From Clostridiales bacterium (GTDB taxonomy: Bacteria; Bacillota; Clostridia; Christensenellales; Aristaeellaceae), in contig SVGL01000001.1 of the NCBI GenBank assembly GCA_015056325.1, forward strand, positions 248,001-312,000: a stretch of DNA of 64,000 nt, read 5' to 3'. Of this stretch, positions 38,960-48,727 are shown in pieces (within the stretch, counting starts at the first letter, position 1; every line of letters starts with the position of its first letter). The notes beneath the pieces were generated by a model. It had not been told where the DNA came from, ran no database searches, and saw only the letters and a list, made by a program, of their open reading frames with translations. The translations under genes and the position numbers were made by a program.

Positions 38960-39754
38960 ATGAAACGATTGCTCGCGCTCCTGATCATGCTGATGATGGT
39001 TCTCCCTGTTTTCGCTGAGGAAGAGGACGAATGGTCCATCTGGGATGTGATCGACATCGATACAGAAGAAATCACTGAGGCTGCCCCCATAGAGACACCT
39101 GCTCCCGAGACGGCCGAACTGACTGCCCGGGAGGACTTCATCAACCGGATCATTACCCTGGGTGAACAGCTCTACATCGGCGCCAATGGCAAATCTCAGC
39201 GGGCTCATTACAAGGAGGACATCTACGTCTGCAAGAATTTTACGGTGTACCTCTTCAACAAGAACCGTGACGATTTCTGCATGGCGGAGTACCCCGACGT
39301 AAAGCTGCGCGTGCCTAACAATCTGCCCAGTGCCAAATGCAAACCCTACTATTACGGCTTCTACTGGGAGGACATTGACGCGGAGGACGGCAATCCATTC
39401 TATGAGGCGGCAGCCTTCCGTTATGACACCAAGCTCAGTAAGGAAGAAAACATGGCCCTCGCGATGGACTTCATGCGTCAGGTGCAGCGGGGCGACTATT
39501 TCCAGATGAGCGCCAAGTACGAGTATGGCACCGGTGCCCACAGCGCCATCATGATGGGCTATGATGCAGAGAAGGACGAAATCCACTGGCTGGACTCCAA
39601 CATGCGGGGTGGAAAGCGCAATGGCATTCGCTACGGCCTGGTGCAGTATGACGAGGTGAAAAGCGTGGAATGGTGGGCCTCCACCTTCTGCGTGAAGGGG
39701 CGCGGCGCGACCCTATTCCGTCTGCGTGATGACATCGCCTACCGGGAGGACTAA
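38960..39754 (+). CDS. secreted protein, unknown (possible papain-like/amidase fold)
   Basis: Signal peptide; YGTGAHSAIMMGYDAEKDEIHWLDSNMRGG; fold is inference. Confidence 0.6.
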   Translation: MKRLLALLIMLMMVLPVFAEEEDEWSIWDVIDIDTEEITEAAPIETPAPETAELTAREDFINRIITLGEQLYIGANGKSQRAHYKEDIYVCKNFTVYLFNKNRDDFCMAEYPDVKLRVPNNLPSAKCKPYYYGFYWEDIDAEDGNPFYEAAAFRYDTKLSKEENMALAMDFMRQVQRGDYFQMSAKYEYGTGAHSAIMMGYDAEKDEIHWLDSNMRGGKRNGIRYGLVQYDEVKSVEWWASTFCVKGRGATLFRLRDDIAYRED

Positions 39755-39755
39755 T

Positions 39756-40538
39756 ATGGACTTCGGCATGCCCTATCTGCTGGAGATGCAATCCATTGAG
39801 GAATGCTGTGCCCTTGCAAAAGAGCTGGGGCTGGATTTTGTGGAGCTGAATGCGGGGTTTCCGGCTTGCTTGGTGGAAACACTTGATCCGGCAGAGTTGT
39901 ATCGCCTCGGCCTCAAATATGGGGTGTATTTTACGCTCCATATAGAAGAGGAATTCAACCCGTTTGCGTTCAACACAACCATTCGAAACGCTTGGCTGAA
40001 GTCCTGTCGCCATGCACTGAGTATTGCCGTTGCACTGAAGATGCCAATTGTCAATATGCATTTTCCACGCGGGGATTATATCACGCTGCCGGACCGACGT
40101 GTTTGTATGTATGAGTGCTATGCGGAGGCGTTTCATGCAGGGGTCGTTGCGTTCCGGCAAATGTGCGAGGAAGCGCTGGCAGGTACTGCAACGTGTATTT
40201 CAATCGAAAACACCAACGGCTGGAAGACGCATGAGCGACATGCAATCGAGTATCTGCTGGCGTCTCCTGTATTTGGCCTTACAATGGATCTTGGGCACTC
40301 TCATGGTGTGGAAGATGCGGACGAGCCTTTCTTCCGCCAGCATGAGGAGAAGCTCATCCACATGCATGGTCACGATGCTGTGGGAAAGAAGCATCATTTG
40401 CCGCTTGGCGATGGTGAAATCGACCTGGCGGGTCGTTTTGCTTGGGCGAAGCGATGCGGAGCCCGTGTTGTCCTGGAGACAAAAACCATTGAGGCCCTGC
40501 GCCTCAGCATTAGCCGTCTGCCGAAATTTCTTGTATAA
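39756..40538 (+). CDS. sugar phosphate isomerase/epimerase-like TIM barrel (AP_endonuc_2)
   Basis: LDFVELNAGF...ISIENTNGWKTHE...LTMDLGHSHG...HMHGHDAVGKKHH. Confidence 0.82.
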   Translation: MDFGMPYLLEMQSIEECCALAKELGLDFVELNAGFPACLVETLDPAELYRLGLKYGVYFTLHIEEEFNPFAFNTTIRNAWLKSCRHALSIAVALKMPIVNMHFPRGDYITLPDRRVCMYECYAEAFHAGVVAFRQMCEEALAGTATCISIENTNGWKTHERHAIEYLLASPVFGLTMDLGHSHGVEDADEPFFRQHEEKLIHMHGHDAVGKKHHLPLGDGEIDLAGRFAWAKRCGARVVLETKTIEALRLSISRLPKFLV

Positions 40539-40565
40539 AATTTGCAGAAAAATGTGCGAACCCCC

Positions 40566-40595
40566 TTGCAAATACAGGGATACCTGTGCTATAAT
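40566..40595 (+). promoter_or_regulatory. rplS promoter
   Basis: TTGCAA-N18-TATAAT, about 90 nt leader to ATG. Confidence 0.65.
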
Positions 40596-40685
40596 AATAG
40601 GCGTGCATACGGACGGTCCGCTTTCTGGAACACTGACCTCATGCAGTGCCGGATATGAACGTCTATGATGGAAGGAGGAACCAAC

Positions 40686-41036
<351 letters not shown>

Positions 41037-41050
41037 TTTGTCGGCCATCA

Positions 41051-41125
41051 CACGACTTAGATCGTGCGCTGGCTACGCTCGGCGATTGCGAGCAATCGCT
41101 GTCGCTCGTCGAGCTAAAGCTCGAC
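41051..41125. repeat. cluster of three inverted repeats downstream of rplS
   Basis: CACGA/TCGTG; GCGATTGC-ga-GCAATCGC; GTCGAGCT-aa-AGCTCGAC. Confidence 0.75.
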
Positions 41126-41158
41126 CCACGCATTTCCGATCTGTGGAACAGCGAAATC

Positions 41159-41186
41159 GAGAGAGCTTCGGCTCTCTCTTTTGTTT
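41159..41186 (+). terminator. terminator with UUCG tetraloop
   Basis: GAGAGAGC-ttcg-GCTCTCTC-TTTTGTTTT. Confidence 0.85.
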
Positions 41187-41249
41187 TGCATAAAAAGAAA
41201 GACACCCCCATATCCATTGGACAGACAGTAGACCAATGGAGGGATGACG

Positions 41250-42737
41250 ATGACGGAGACGCGCGAGTTTAATCTCTACCGCGATATTGCTGAACGAACT
41301 GATGGGGACGTGTATATTGGCGTCGTGGGGCCGGTGCGGACAGGGAAGAGCACTTTCATCAGCCGATTTATGGAGCAGTTGGTACTGCCCAAATTGGCGG
41401 AGAGCCCGAAGAAGACTCGCATTGCTGACGAGCTGCCCCAGTCCGGATCCGGTCGTACGATCATGACCACTCAGCCTCAATTCGTCCCAGGTGAGGCTGT
41501 GTCGGTTTCCCTGGGGGAGAATACGCCGGTGCGTGTGCGCTTGGTGGATAGTGTGGGCTACCTGGTGCGGGGCGCGTTGGGGGTGTCCAGCGAGGATGGC
41601 ACCCGGATGGTGCATACACCTTGGTTTGATCATGACATCCCCTTTGAACAGGCCGCTGAGATCGGCACGCGCAAGGTGATCGCCGACCACGCGACCATCG
41701 GGATGGTTGTCACCACAGATGGCACCATTGCGGATTTGCCCCGTAGCGCCTATGTGGATGCGGAGGAGCGAGTCATCAGCGAGCTTAAGGCGTTGGGGAA
41801 ACCCTTTGTGATCGTGCTGAACTCCGCTACACCCCGAAGTGCCGAAACGCTGACTCTTCGTGATGCACTGGAGGACCGGTACTCCGTGCCGGTGATGCTG
41901 CTGAATGTGAAGGAGATGCAGACGGCAGATATCCAGCGGGTGCTGGAATCCGTGCTGCTGGAGTTTCCGCTGCGGGAGGCACGGCTGGCTGTACCGGCAT
42001 GGCTGGCAGCGCTGGACACAGATCATTGGCTGGTGCAGCATGTTCTGGAGGGCGTGCGGCGAAGCGGAGACAATACCCGAGTCATGCGGGAAGAGGATGT
42101 GTTTGACGCGGCTTTTGCAGATTCGGAGTACACAGGGGCGATTCGTCGCGAAGGCATCGAGCTGGGTCAGGGCTGCATGGCGTTCTCAATGCCGCTGCAG
42201 GAGGGCTTGTTCAACCGTGTCCTCGGCGAGGAATGCGGCACGGAAATTCGCGGTGATGCGCATCTTCTCAGTCTGATGAAAGAGCTCGTCAATGCAAAAA
42301 CGGAGTACGACAGGGTGTCGGAGGCCTTGTCCGCAATGCGTGCCACGGGATATGGCGTGGTTCCGCCATCGATGGATGAAGTGGCGCTGGAGGAGCCGGA
42401 GATTGTCCGCCAGGGAAGCCAGTATGGCGTAAAGTTGAAGGCTGCAGCGCCATCGCTGCATCTGATTCGCGTGGATGTGGAGACGGTTGTCAGCCCTGTG
42501 GTCGGCAGCGAAGAGCAGGCGGAGGCTTTTGCCAAGCAGCTGCAATCAGACTTCGATAACGACCCTCAAAAGGCCTGGGACACCAGCTTCTTCGGACGCA
42601 GCTTGGATTCCATGGTGCGGGAAGGACTCAGCGGAAAAGTGTTGCAGATGCCCCAGGATGCCCAGGAGAAGGTGCGTGAGACGCTATCCAAGATGGTCAA
42701 TGAAGGCGATGGCGGGATGATCTGCATTCTGCTATGA
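41250..42737 (+). CDS. spoIVA: stage IV sporulation protein A
   Basis: NLYRDIAERTDGDVYIGVVGPVRTGKSTFISRFMEQLVLP. Confidence 0.96.
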   Translation: MTETREFNLYRDIAERTDGDVYIGVVGPVRTGKSTFISRFMEQLVLPKLAESPKKTRIADELPQSGSGRTIMTTQPQFVPGEAVSVSLGENTPVRVRLVDSVGYLVRGALGVSSEDGTRMVHTPWFDHDIPFEQAAEIGTRKVIADHATIGMVVTTDGTIADLPRSAYVDAEERVISELKALGKPFVIVLNSATPRSAETLTLRDALEDRYSVPVMLLNVKEMQTADIQRVLESVLLEFPLREARLAVPAWLAALDTDHWLVQHVLEGVRRSGDNTRVMREEDVFDAAFADSEYTGAIRREGIELGQGCMAFSMPLQEGLFNRVLGEECGTEIRGDAHLLSLMKELVNAKTEYDRVSEALSAMRATGYGVVPPSMDEVALEEPEIVRQGSQYGVKLKAAAPSLHLIRVDVETVVSPVVGSEEQAEAFAKQLQSDFDNDPQKAWDTSFFGRSLDSMVREGLSGKVLQMPQDAQEKVRETLSKMVNEGDGGMICILL

Positions 42738-42743
42738 GCATGA

Positions 42744-42780
42744 AAAAGCGAACCGGCATAAGCGCCGGTTCGCTTTTCGC
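42744..42780. terminator. terminator between convergent genes
   Basis: AAAAAGCGAACCGGC...GCCGGTTCGCTTTTT. Confidence 0.85.
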
Positions 42781-42783
42781 TGC

Positions 42784-43980
42784 TTATTCAGCGGTATAGT
42801 TGTCGAAGTAACCCTGGATGTAGACAATGGGGGTGCCCTTGTCACCAGAGCCGGAGGTCAGGTCACACAGGGAGCCGATCAGGTCGGTGATGCGGCGGGG
42901 AGTGGTACCCTGGGCAGCCATCTGACCCACGAGGGAGGAGCCATCCTTCTGGCTGATCTTGGCCTTGATGGCGTCCTGCAGCTCCTTGCCGGTGAGGCCG
43001 GCGAAGTCGTTATCTGCAAGGTACTTGAGCTTCAGCTCGTTGGGGGTACCTTCCAGGCCAGCGGTGTAGGCGGGGGAGACGACCGGGTCGGCCAGCTCCC
43101 AGATCTTGCCCACGGGATCCTTGAAGGCGCCGTCGCCGTAGACCATGACTTCCACGTGCTTGCCGGTCATCTCCAGCATTTTTGCCTGAATGTCCTCCAC
43201 GAGGCCCTGGCAATCACGGGGGAAGAGCTTAATGGTGTTCTCGGTCGCCTTGTTGGAGCCCAGCAGGCCGTAGCGCTCGTTGCAGCCGCTGCCATTCACA
43301 GGAGAGGTCATAATCTCGTCCAGACCGAAGACCCGCTCGGCGCCGGCAGCCTTGAGCAGGCGCTTGGTGCGGGCACGGGTGTGAATGTCGCAGTTCAGGA
43401 CATTCTTGGTGAAGGGCAGGATCGCGCGGGGATCATTGGCGAAGATGACCTCAACCTCGGCGCCCATCTCGCGGATCAGCTCGGAGTAGTATTCCACATA
43501 ATCAACGCCAGTGAAGGGATGCTTGACATAGCCGAAGTACTCGCGGTACTGCTGCTCGCTGAGCACGTCGCGGTAGGGATCAACGCCGTGCTTGTCCATC
43601 ACATCCCAGTCGATGAGGTGGTTGCCCACTTCGTCAGAGGGATAGGAGAGCATCAGCACAACTTTCTTGCAGCCCTTGGCGATGCCGCGCAGGCAGATGG
43701 CGAAGCGGTTGCGGCTCAGGATAGGGAAGATGACGCCGACGGTTTCGCCGCCCAGCTTTGCACGGACGTCGTCGGCAATATTGTCAACGGATGCATAGTT
43801 ACCCTGGGCACGGGCGACGATGGCTTCGGTCATGCAGACGACGTCACGGTCACGTACGACGATCTCGCCGGTCTTGATCGCGTCGGCCACACAGCCAACC
43901 ACGATCTGCGCCAGGTCGTCACCCTCGCGGATGATCGGCGCACGCACGCCCATAGAAACAGTACCAAGCATACGGCTCAT
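42784..43980 (-). CDS. CofE-like (coenzyme F420-0:L-glutamate ligase) family protein
   Basis: F420_ligase-like: VVCMTEAIVARAQGNY...GDGAFKDPVGKIWELADPVVSPA. Confidence 0.75.
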   Translation of the reverse strand: MSRMLGTVSMGVRAPIIREGDDLAQIVVGCVADAIKTGEIVVRDRDVVCMTEAIVARAQGNYASVDNIADDVRAKLGGETVGVIFPILSRNRFAICLRGIAKGCKKVVLMLSYPSDEVGNHLIDWDVMDKHGVDPYRDVLSEQQYREYFGYVKHPFTGVDYVEYYSELIREMGAEVEVIFANDPRAILPFTKNVLNCDIHTRARTKRLLKAAGAERVFGLDEIMTSPVNGSGCNERYGLLGSNKATENTIKLFPRDCQGLVEDIQAKMLEMTGKHVEVMVYGDGAFKDPVGKIWELADPVVSPAYTAGLEGTPNELKLKYLADNDFAGLTGKELQDAIKAKISQKDGSSLVGQMAAQGTTPRRITDLIGSLCDLTSGSGDKGTPIVYIQGYFDNYTAE

Positions 43981-44168
43981 ATGATACACTCCCAATCTGC
44001 ATAGTGCAGTGACATAGCAAACGAAATACGGCAAACGCCGAAGTCCATTTACTTCAATATTATAATACTATCTTGCCAATTTGGAAAGAGATAAATTTGA
44101 ATTTCTAAAGATTTTTTTCTGGTTTCTCTCGTTTTTAAGTGGAAGATATTGTATACGGGGTTTCCGTG

Positions 44169-44197
44169 TTGTCATTTGGGATGAAATCTGCTATAAT
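44169..44197 (+). promoter_or_regulatory. promoter of DHH operon
   Basis: TTGTCA-N17-TATAAT. Confidence 0.65.
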
Positions 44198-44227
44198 ATT
44201 CGCATTATAGCCAAAGAGGTGTAATCC

Positions 44228-45169
44228 ATGTACGAGCAGGTTTTCAAGGCCATCAAGGACTATCCGGTGATCATCATCCACCGTCATAACAATCCTGACG
44301 GTGATGCGTTGGGCAGCCAGATCGGGCTGAAGCATATTATCAAGGCAAATTTCCCGGAAAAGACGGTCTTTACCGTGGGTGACGAGGCGGGACGCTATGC
44401 CTTTATGGCGGACTCTGTTATGGATGTCATCCCGGACGAAGTCTACGAGGGCGCGTTGGCCATTATTCTGGACACCTCTGCCCGCAAGCTCATCAGCGAT
44501 GACCGTTACGCCAAGGCGGCCATGACGGTACGGATGGATCATCACCTGTTCTGCGAGAAGATTGCAGACGTTGAGGTAGTGGACAGCTCTTGTGAGAGCT
44601 GCTGTGGCCTGATTGCTGATTTCTGCATGTCCTGCGGCCTGAAGCTGCCTGAAGAAGCTGCCGTGGCGCTCTATACCGGCATGGTGACCGATTCCGGGCG
44701 CTTCCGCTATGACTCAGTGAATGGCCGCACCTTCAAAGCGGCGGCCTTCCTGATGCAGCATCCCATCGACACGAATGAACTATACCGCAATCTCTATGCC
44801 AGCGACTATGAGCAAATGAGGCTGCGGGCACAGTTCGTGCTGAAGATCCAGTTTACGGAGAAGAACGTGGCCTATATCTATACCACAAAGGAGGAAATCG
44901 AGCGGTATCCCTCTGACCTTTTTGGTATCAGCCGTGGCATGGTCAGCACCATGTCCGATATCAAGGGTGTGGACATCTGGGTCAACTTCACCGAGACGGA
45001 GAAGGGCGTACTGTGCGAGCTGCGCTCCAGTCGCTTCAACATCAACCCCATTGCTGTCAAGTACGGCGGCGGCGGACATGCCAAGGCCAGTGGCGCGACT
45101 GTCCGTGACCGCGAGGAGGCTATGGCCATGCTGGCTGACCTGGACACCTTGATGGAGGCATCACTATGA
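44228..45169 (+). CDS. DHH/DHHA1 phosphoesterase, NrnA-like (paralogue 1)
   Basis: HNNPDGDALGSQ, MDHH, GGGGHAKASGA. Confidence 0.9.
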   Translation: MYEQVFKAIKDYPVIIIHRHNNPDGDALGSQIGLKHIIKANFPEKTVFTVGDEAGRYAFMADSVMDVIPDEVYEGALAIILDTSARKLISDDRYAKAAMTVRMDHHLFCEKIADVEVVDSSCESCCGLIADFCMSCGLKLPEEAAVALYTGMVTDSGRFRYDSVNGRTFKAAAFLMQHPIDTNELYRNLYASDYEQMRLRAQFVLKIQFTEKNVAYIYTTKEEIERYPSDLFGISRGMVSTMSDIKGVDIWVNFTETEKGVLCELRSSRFNINPIAVKYGGGGHAKASGATVRDREEAMAMLADLDTLMEASL

Positions 45170-46152
45170 ACACGAGCGTCAAGCAGGAGATTCTCGCCAA
45201 AATCAAGGAATATGACCGTATTCTGATCTTCCGCCACAAGCGCGTAGATGGCGACTGCGTGGGCGCCTCCAAGGGCCTCAAGGAGCTGCTGAAGGCCTCC
45301 TTCCCGGAGAAGGATGTGCGCATTATCGACGATGAGCGCAGCGATTATCTGGCCTTCCTGGGCCCGGATGACGAAGCTGTGCCGGACGACTTCTATGCCT
45401 CCGCCTTGGCCATCGTGGTGGACGTGGCGGACACAGAGCGCATCTCCAACCAGAAATTCAGCCTGTGCAAGGAGATCGTCAAGATCGACCATCACATCGA
45501 TCGGACGCCCTATGGGGTCATTAGCTGGGTGGAAGAAGGACGTTCCGCGGCCTGTGAAATGATCGCGGATTTCTACGCCACTTTCCAGGATGAGCTGACC
45601 CTGACCCAGTGGGGCGCCACCTGCATCTACACCGGTATGGTGACCGATTCTGGCCGTTTCATGTATGAGGGTGTGAGCGGCGATTCCATGCGCCTGGCTG
45701 GCCTGATCCTTGATAAGGGCGTCAAGACGGACTGGCTGTACGCTAACCTCTATCTCAAGACCTTCGAGAGTCTCAAGTTCACCGCCTATGTTTACGAGCA
45801 TATGAAGGTGACTGAGAACGGTGTGTGCTGGCTGCTGGTGGACAAGGCCATGCAGCAGAAGTTTGGCCTGAACATGGAGAGTGCCAGCGCAGCCATCAGC
45901 AGTCTGAGCGGCATCCGCGGATGCCTGTGCTGGATCGCTTTCATTGAGACCGGCGATGAGGAGCATGCCATCCGTGTGCGACTGCGCAGCCGCTTTGCAG
46001 CCATCAACCATATCGCGGAAAAGTACCATGGTGGTGGGCATGCCTGCGCCAGCGGAGCTACGGTCTATAGCGTCAGGGAGATGCACGATTTGCTGCGTGA
46101 CGCCGATACATACATCAAGGAGTACAAGGAGAACAACGAAGGATGGCTATGA
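45166..46152 (+). CDS. DHH/DHHA1 phosphoesterase, NrnA-like (paralogue 2)
   Basis: HKRVDGDCVGAS, IDHH, HGGGHACASGA; ATGA overlap. Confidence 0.9.
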   Translation: MNTSVKQEILAKIKEYDRILIFRHKRVDGDCVGASKGLKELLKASFPEKDVRIIDDERSDYLAFLGPDDEAVPDDFYASALAIVVDVADTERISNQKFSLCKEIVKIDHHIDRTPYGVISWVEEGRSAACEMIADFYATFQDELTLTQWGATCIYTGMVTDSGRFMYEGVSGDSMRLAGLILDKGVKTDWLYANLYLKTFESLKFTAYVYEHMKVTENGVCWLLVDKAMQQKFGLNMESASAAISSLSGIRGCLCWIAFIETGDEEHAIRVRLRSRFAAINHIAEKYHGGGHACASGATVYSVREMHDLLRDADTYIKEYKENNEGWL

Positions 46153-46868
46153 GAATCTGTATCACCAACGATGACGGCATCTGCAGCGAGGGCTTGCTGC
46201 GCCTGGCAGAATGGGCAACAGCGCTGGGCGAGGTATATGTGTATGCCCCCAAGGTGGAGCAGAGCGCCAAATCCCACGCGGTGGAGATTCACAAGCCTTT
46301 TGAGGCAAAGCAGGTGAAAATGGATGGTGTGGTTCGCGCCTGGGCGGTAGATTCCACGCCGGCAGACTGCGTACGCTTTGCCGTGCTGGGTCGGCATGAG
46401 CAGTTTGACCTGGTGATCAGCGGTGTTAACCGGGGGCTGAACATTGGTCAGGACATCATGTACTCCGGTACCTGCAGCGCTGCCATGGAGGCTGTTGGCC
46501 TGGGAATCAATGCACTGGCGCTGTCCACCGAGCCGGAAACCTTTGATGAAGCCTTTGCACACCTGGACAGGATCTGGACATATATTCAGGCGAACGACCT
46601 GTACGGCAAGGCACGCCTTTGGAATGTGAATATCCCACTGCATACCACGGGGGAAATCCGTATTACCCGTCAGGGCGGGCCCTACTACTCAGACGACTTC
46701 CACCCTGAAGCGAACGATAGGTACCGCCCCATGGGTAAGGAAGTGTTCGCGCCAACGGCAGGTTCCGATTATGATACGGACTGCGTGCTGAAACACAGCT
46801 GCATTTCCCTGACCCCTCTGACCATCGACCGTACGGATATGACCGCATTCCAGCTGCTCAAAAAGTGA
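46149..46868 (+). CDS. surE: 5'/3'-nucleotidase SurE
   Basis: ICITNDDGICSEGLLRLAEW; SGVNRGLNIGQDIMYSGTCSAAMEA. Confidence 0.95.
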   Translation: MRICITNDDGICSEGLLRLAEWATALGEVYVYAPKVEQSAKSHAVEIHKPFEAKQVKMDGVVRAWAVDSTPADCVRFAVLGRHEQFDLVISGVNRGLNIGQDIMYSGTCSAAMEAVGLGINALALSTEPETFDEAFAHLDRIWTYIQANDLYGKARLWNVNIPLHTTGEIRITRQGGPYYSDDFHPEANDRYRPMGKEVFAPTAGSDYDTDCVLKHSCISLTPLTIDRTDMTAFQLLKK

Positions 46869-46879
46869 TGCAAACAAAA

Positions 46880-46916
46880 GGGGAGCCGCATCCATCAGGA
46901 TGCGGCTCCTTCATTG
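46880..46916. terminator. terminator between surE and the convergent minus-strand operon
   Basis: GGAGCCGCATCC-atca-GGATGCGGCTCC. Confidence 0.85.
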
Positions 46917-46929
46917 TGTGAGTTCTTGG

Positions 46930-47838
46930 TTACTCAGCCTTGACGACAGCGTCCAGGGTGCAGCCCTTGTCGAACTCGATGGTGCCTTTGTAGTTCTTGA
47001 TGATACCGGTGACGGTGATGGTATCGCCGATGGCCAGGCCTTCAGCGCCTTCGCCAGCCAAACGGTAGCACTGGATCACATGATCAGCCATGCCGGCCAC
47101 GACCATATCAACGGTGATGTTCTGGTAGTCGGGGCTGTAAGCGGTGGGGATCTTAACGATCACGCCGGTCAGGGTGGCAGACTTATCCATGGCCATGCCA
47201 TCTTCCAGGGTGTAGGCATTCAGCAGGGTACGAACCTGGGCAGCAGTGCCGTAGGGGATCAGCTGGCAGCCAGCGTCGAATTCGATGGTGCCCTTGTAGT
47301 TCTTGATGGTGCCCCACACGGCGATCTTGTCGCCAACAGCCAGGGCCTCAGCGCCCTCGCCAGCCAGGCGGTAGCACATGATGGGCTGCTCGGTCTTGCC
47401 GTCGCAAACGATGGTCACGGTGATGTTCTTGTAGTCGGGGGACCAGGGGGTATCGATCTTGATGATCTCGCCTTCCAGAGCGGTGGGGGCGGTCATGGCA
47501 GCGCCCTCTTCCAGCGCATAAGCAGCATCCAGGTAGCCCTGCTGGGAGATGATCTCGCCCATGCCGACCAGCTGGCAGCCAGCGTCGAACTCGATGGTGC
47601 CCTTATAGTTCTTCAGGATGCCCTCGACGGTGATCTTGTCGCCGACCTGCAGGTTAGCAACGCCCTCGCCAGCCAGGCGGTAGCACTGGATGGGCTGATC
47701 GGCCAGATCGCCGATCTGGATGTCAACGGTGATGTTGCCATACTGCTCGGAGTAGGGAGTGGGGATCTTGATGATGGTACCAAAGAGGCGCTGGGGCTCT
47801 TCCATGGCCAGGCCATCTTCCAGGGTGTAGGCGGCAGC
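46930..47838 (-). repeat. three tandem ~309-nt coding repeats (OB-like units)
   Basis: Repeated AYxLE(D/E)GxAM...NITV...QCYRLAGEG...KNYKGTIEFD. Confidence 0.9.
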
Positions 47839-48702
47839 CACGATCTCTTCGTAGGACAGGCCTTCCAGGATCATAGCAGCGGGCACCTTGTGGTTGAAGG
47901 AAACCGCAACAGTCTCGCCGGTGACGGGGGAGGTGATGGTAGCGGTCAGGACGTAGAAGATTTCTTCAGGATTCTTCTCATCCACATCAACGGTCACCAT
48001 GCCATCCTTTTCGACGAACTTCACGGTATCGCTGTCAGCAGTCCAGGCGATGGGGTAGGCAACGCCGTCGATCACAACAGCAGAGATCACATCGTAGTCA
48101 GCCATGGTGGTTTCAGGGCTGTTCTTGTACATCATGCGCACGTAGGAACGAGCGTCAGCCAGCACGGGATCGGTGTCCACGGCAGGAGTCTCGACAACTT
48201 CTTCTACCACAGCGGCAGCCTTGGCGGCTTCCAGCTCAGCGGTCAGGGTCTCGACCTGAGCCTGAGCGGCAGTCAGCGCTTCGTTGGCAGCGGCAACGTC
48301 GGCAGTCAGCCTTTCGACCTCAGCCTTGGCGGCGGCCAGCTCAGCAGCGGCAGTCTCGGCCTGGGCGGCAGCGGCAGCTTCCAGCTCGGCAGCCTTGGCC
48401 TCGGCGGCAGCCAGGGCATCGTTGGCAGCAGCGACTTCGCCGTTCAGCTTCTCAACGTCAGCCTGAGCAGCAGCCAGAGTCTCGTTGGCAGCGGCAAGAT
48501 CAGCGGCGGTGGCGTCGGCCTTGGCGGTCAGGTCAGCCACAGAAGCTTCCAGCTCGGTGACCTTGGCCTGGGAAGCGGTCAGGTCAGCCTTGAGCTGATC
48601 AGCTTCCTTGGTAACGTCATTCTTCTGGGAGACGGTCACGCCGGAAAAGACGAGAGCGGCAACCAGAAGCAGGGAAAGAATGATCGATACGGGCTTCTTC
48701 AT
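46930..48702 (-). CDS. secreted/anchored protein: coiled coil, Ig-like domain, three C-terminal OB-fold-like repeats
   Basis: N-terminal signal/TM, Ala/Glu-rich coiled coil, three ~103-aa repeats with CYRLAGEG...KNYKGTIEFDxGC. Confidence 0.8.
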   Translation of the reverse strand: MKKPVSIILSLLLVAALVFSGVTVSQKNDVTKEADQLKADLTASQAKVTELEASVADLTAKADATAADLAAANETLAAAQADVEKLNGEVAAANDALAAAEAKAAELEAAAAAQAETAAAELAAAKAEVERLTADVAAANEALTAAQAQVETLTAELEAAKAAAVVEEVVETPAVDTDPVLADARSYVRMMYKNSPETTMADYDVISAVVIDGVAYPIAWTADSDTVKFVEKDGMVTVDVDEKNPEEIFYVLTATITSPVTGETVAVSFNHKVPAAMILEGLSYEEIVAAAYTLEDGLAMEEPQRLFGTIIKIPTPYSEQYGNITVDIQIGDLADQPIQCYRLAGEGVANLQVGDKITVEGILKNYKGTIEFDAGCQLVGMGEIISQQGYLDAAYALEEGAAMTAPTALEGEIIKIDTPWSPDYKNITVTIVCDGKTEQPIMCYRLAGEGAEALAVGDKIAVWGTIKNYKGTIEFDAGCQLIPYGTAAQVRTLLNAYTLEDGMAMDKSATLTGVIVKIPTAYSPDYQNITVDMVVAGMADHVIQCYRLAGEGAEGLAIGDTITVTGIIKNYKGTIEFDKGCTLDAVVKAE

Positions 48703-48727
48703 GGGAAACCTCCTCTATTATCGTTCG

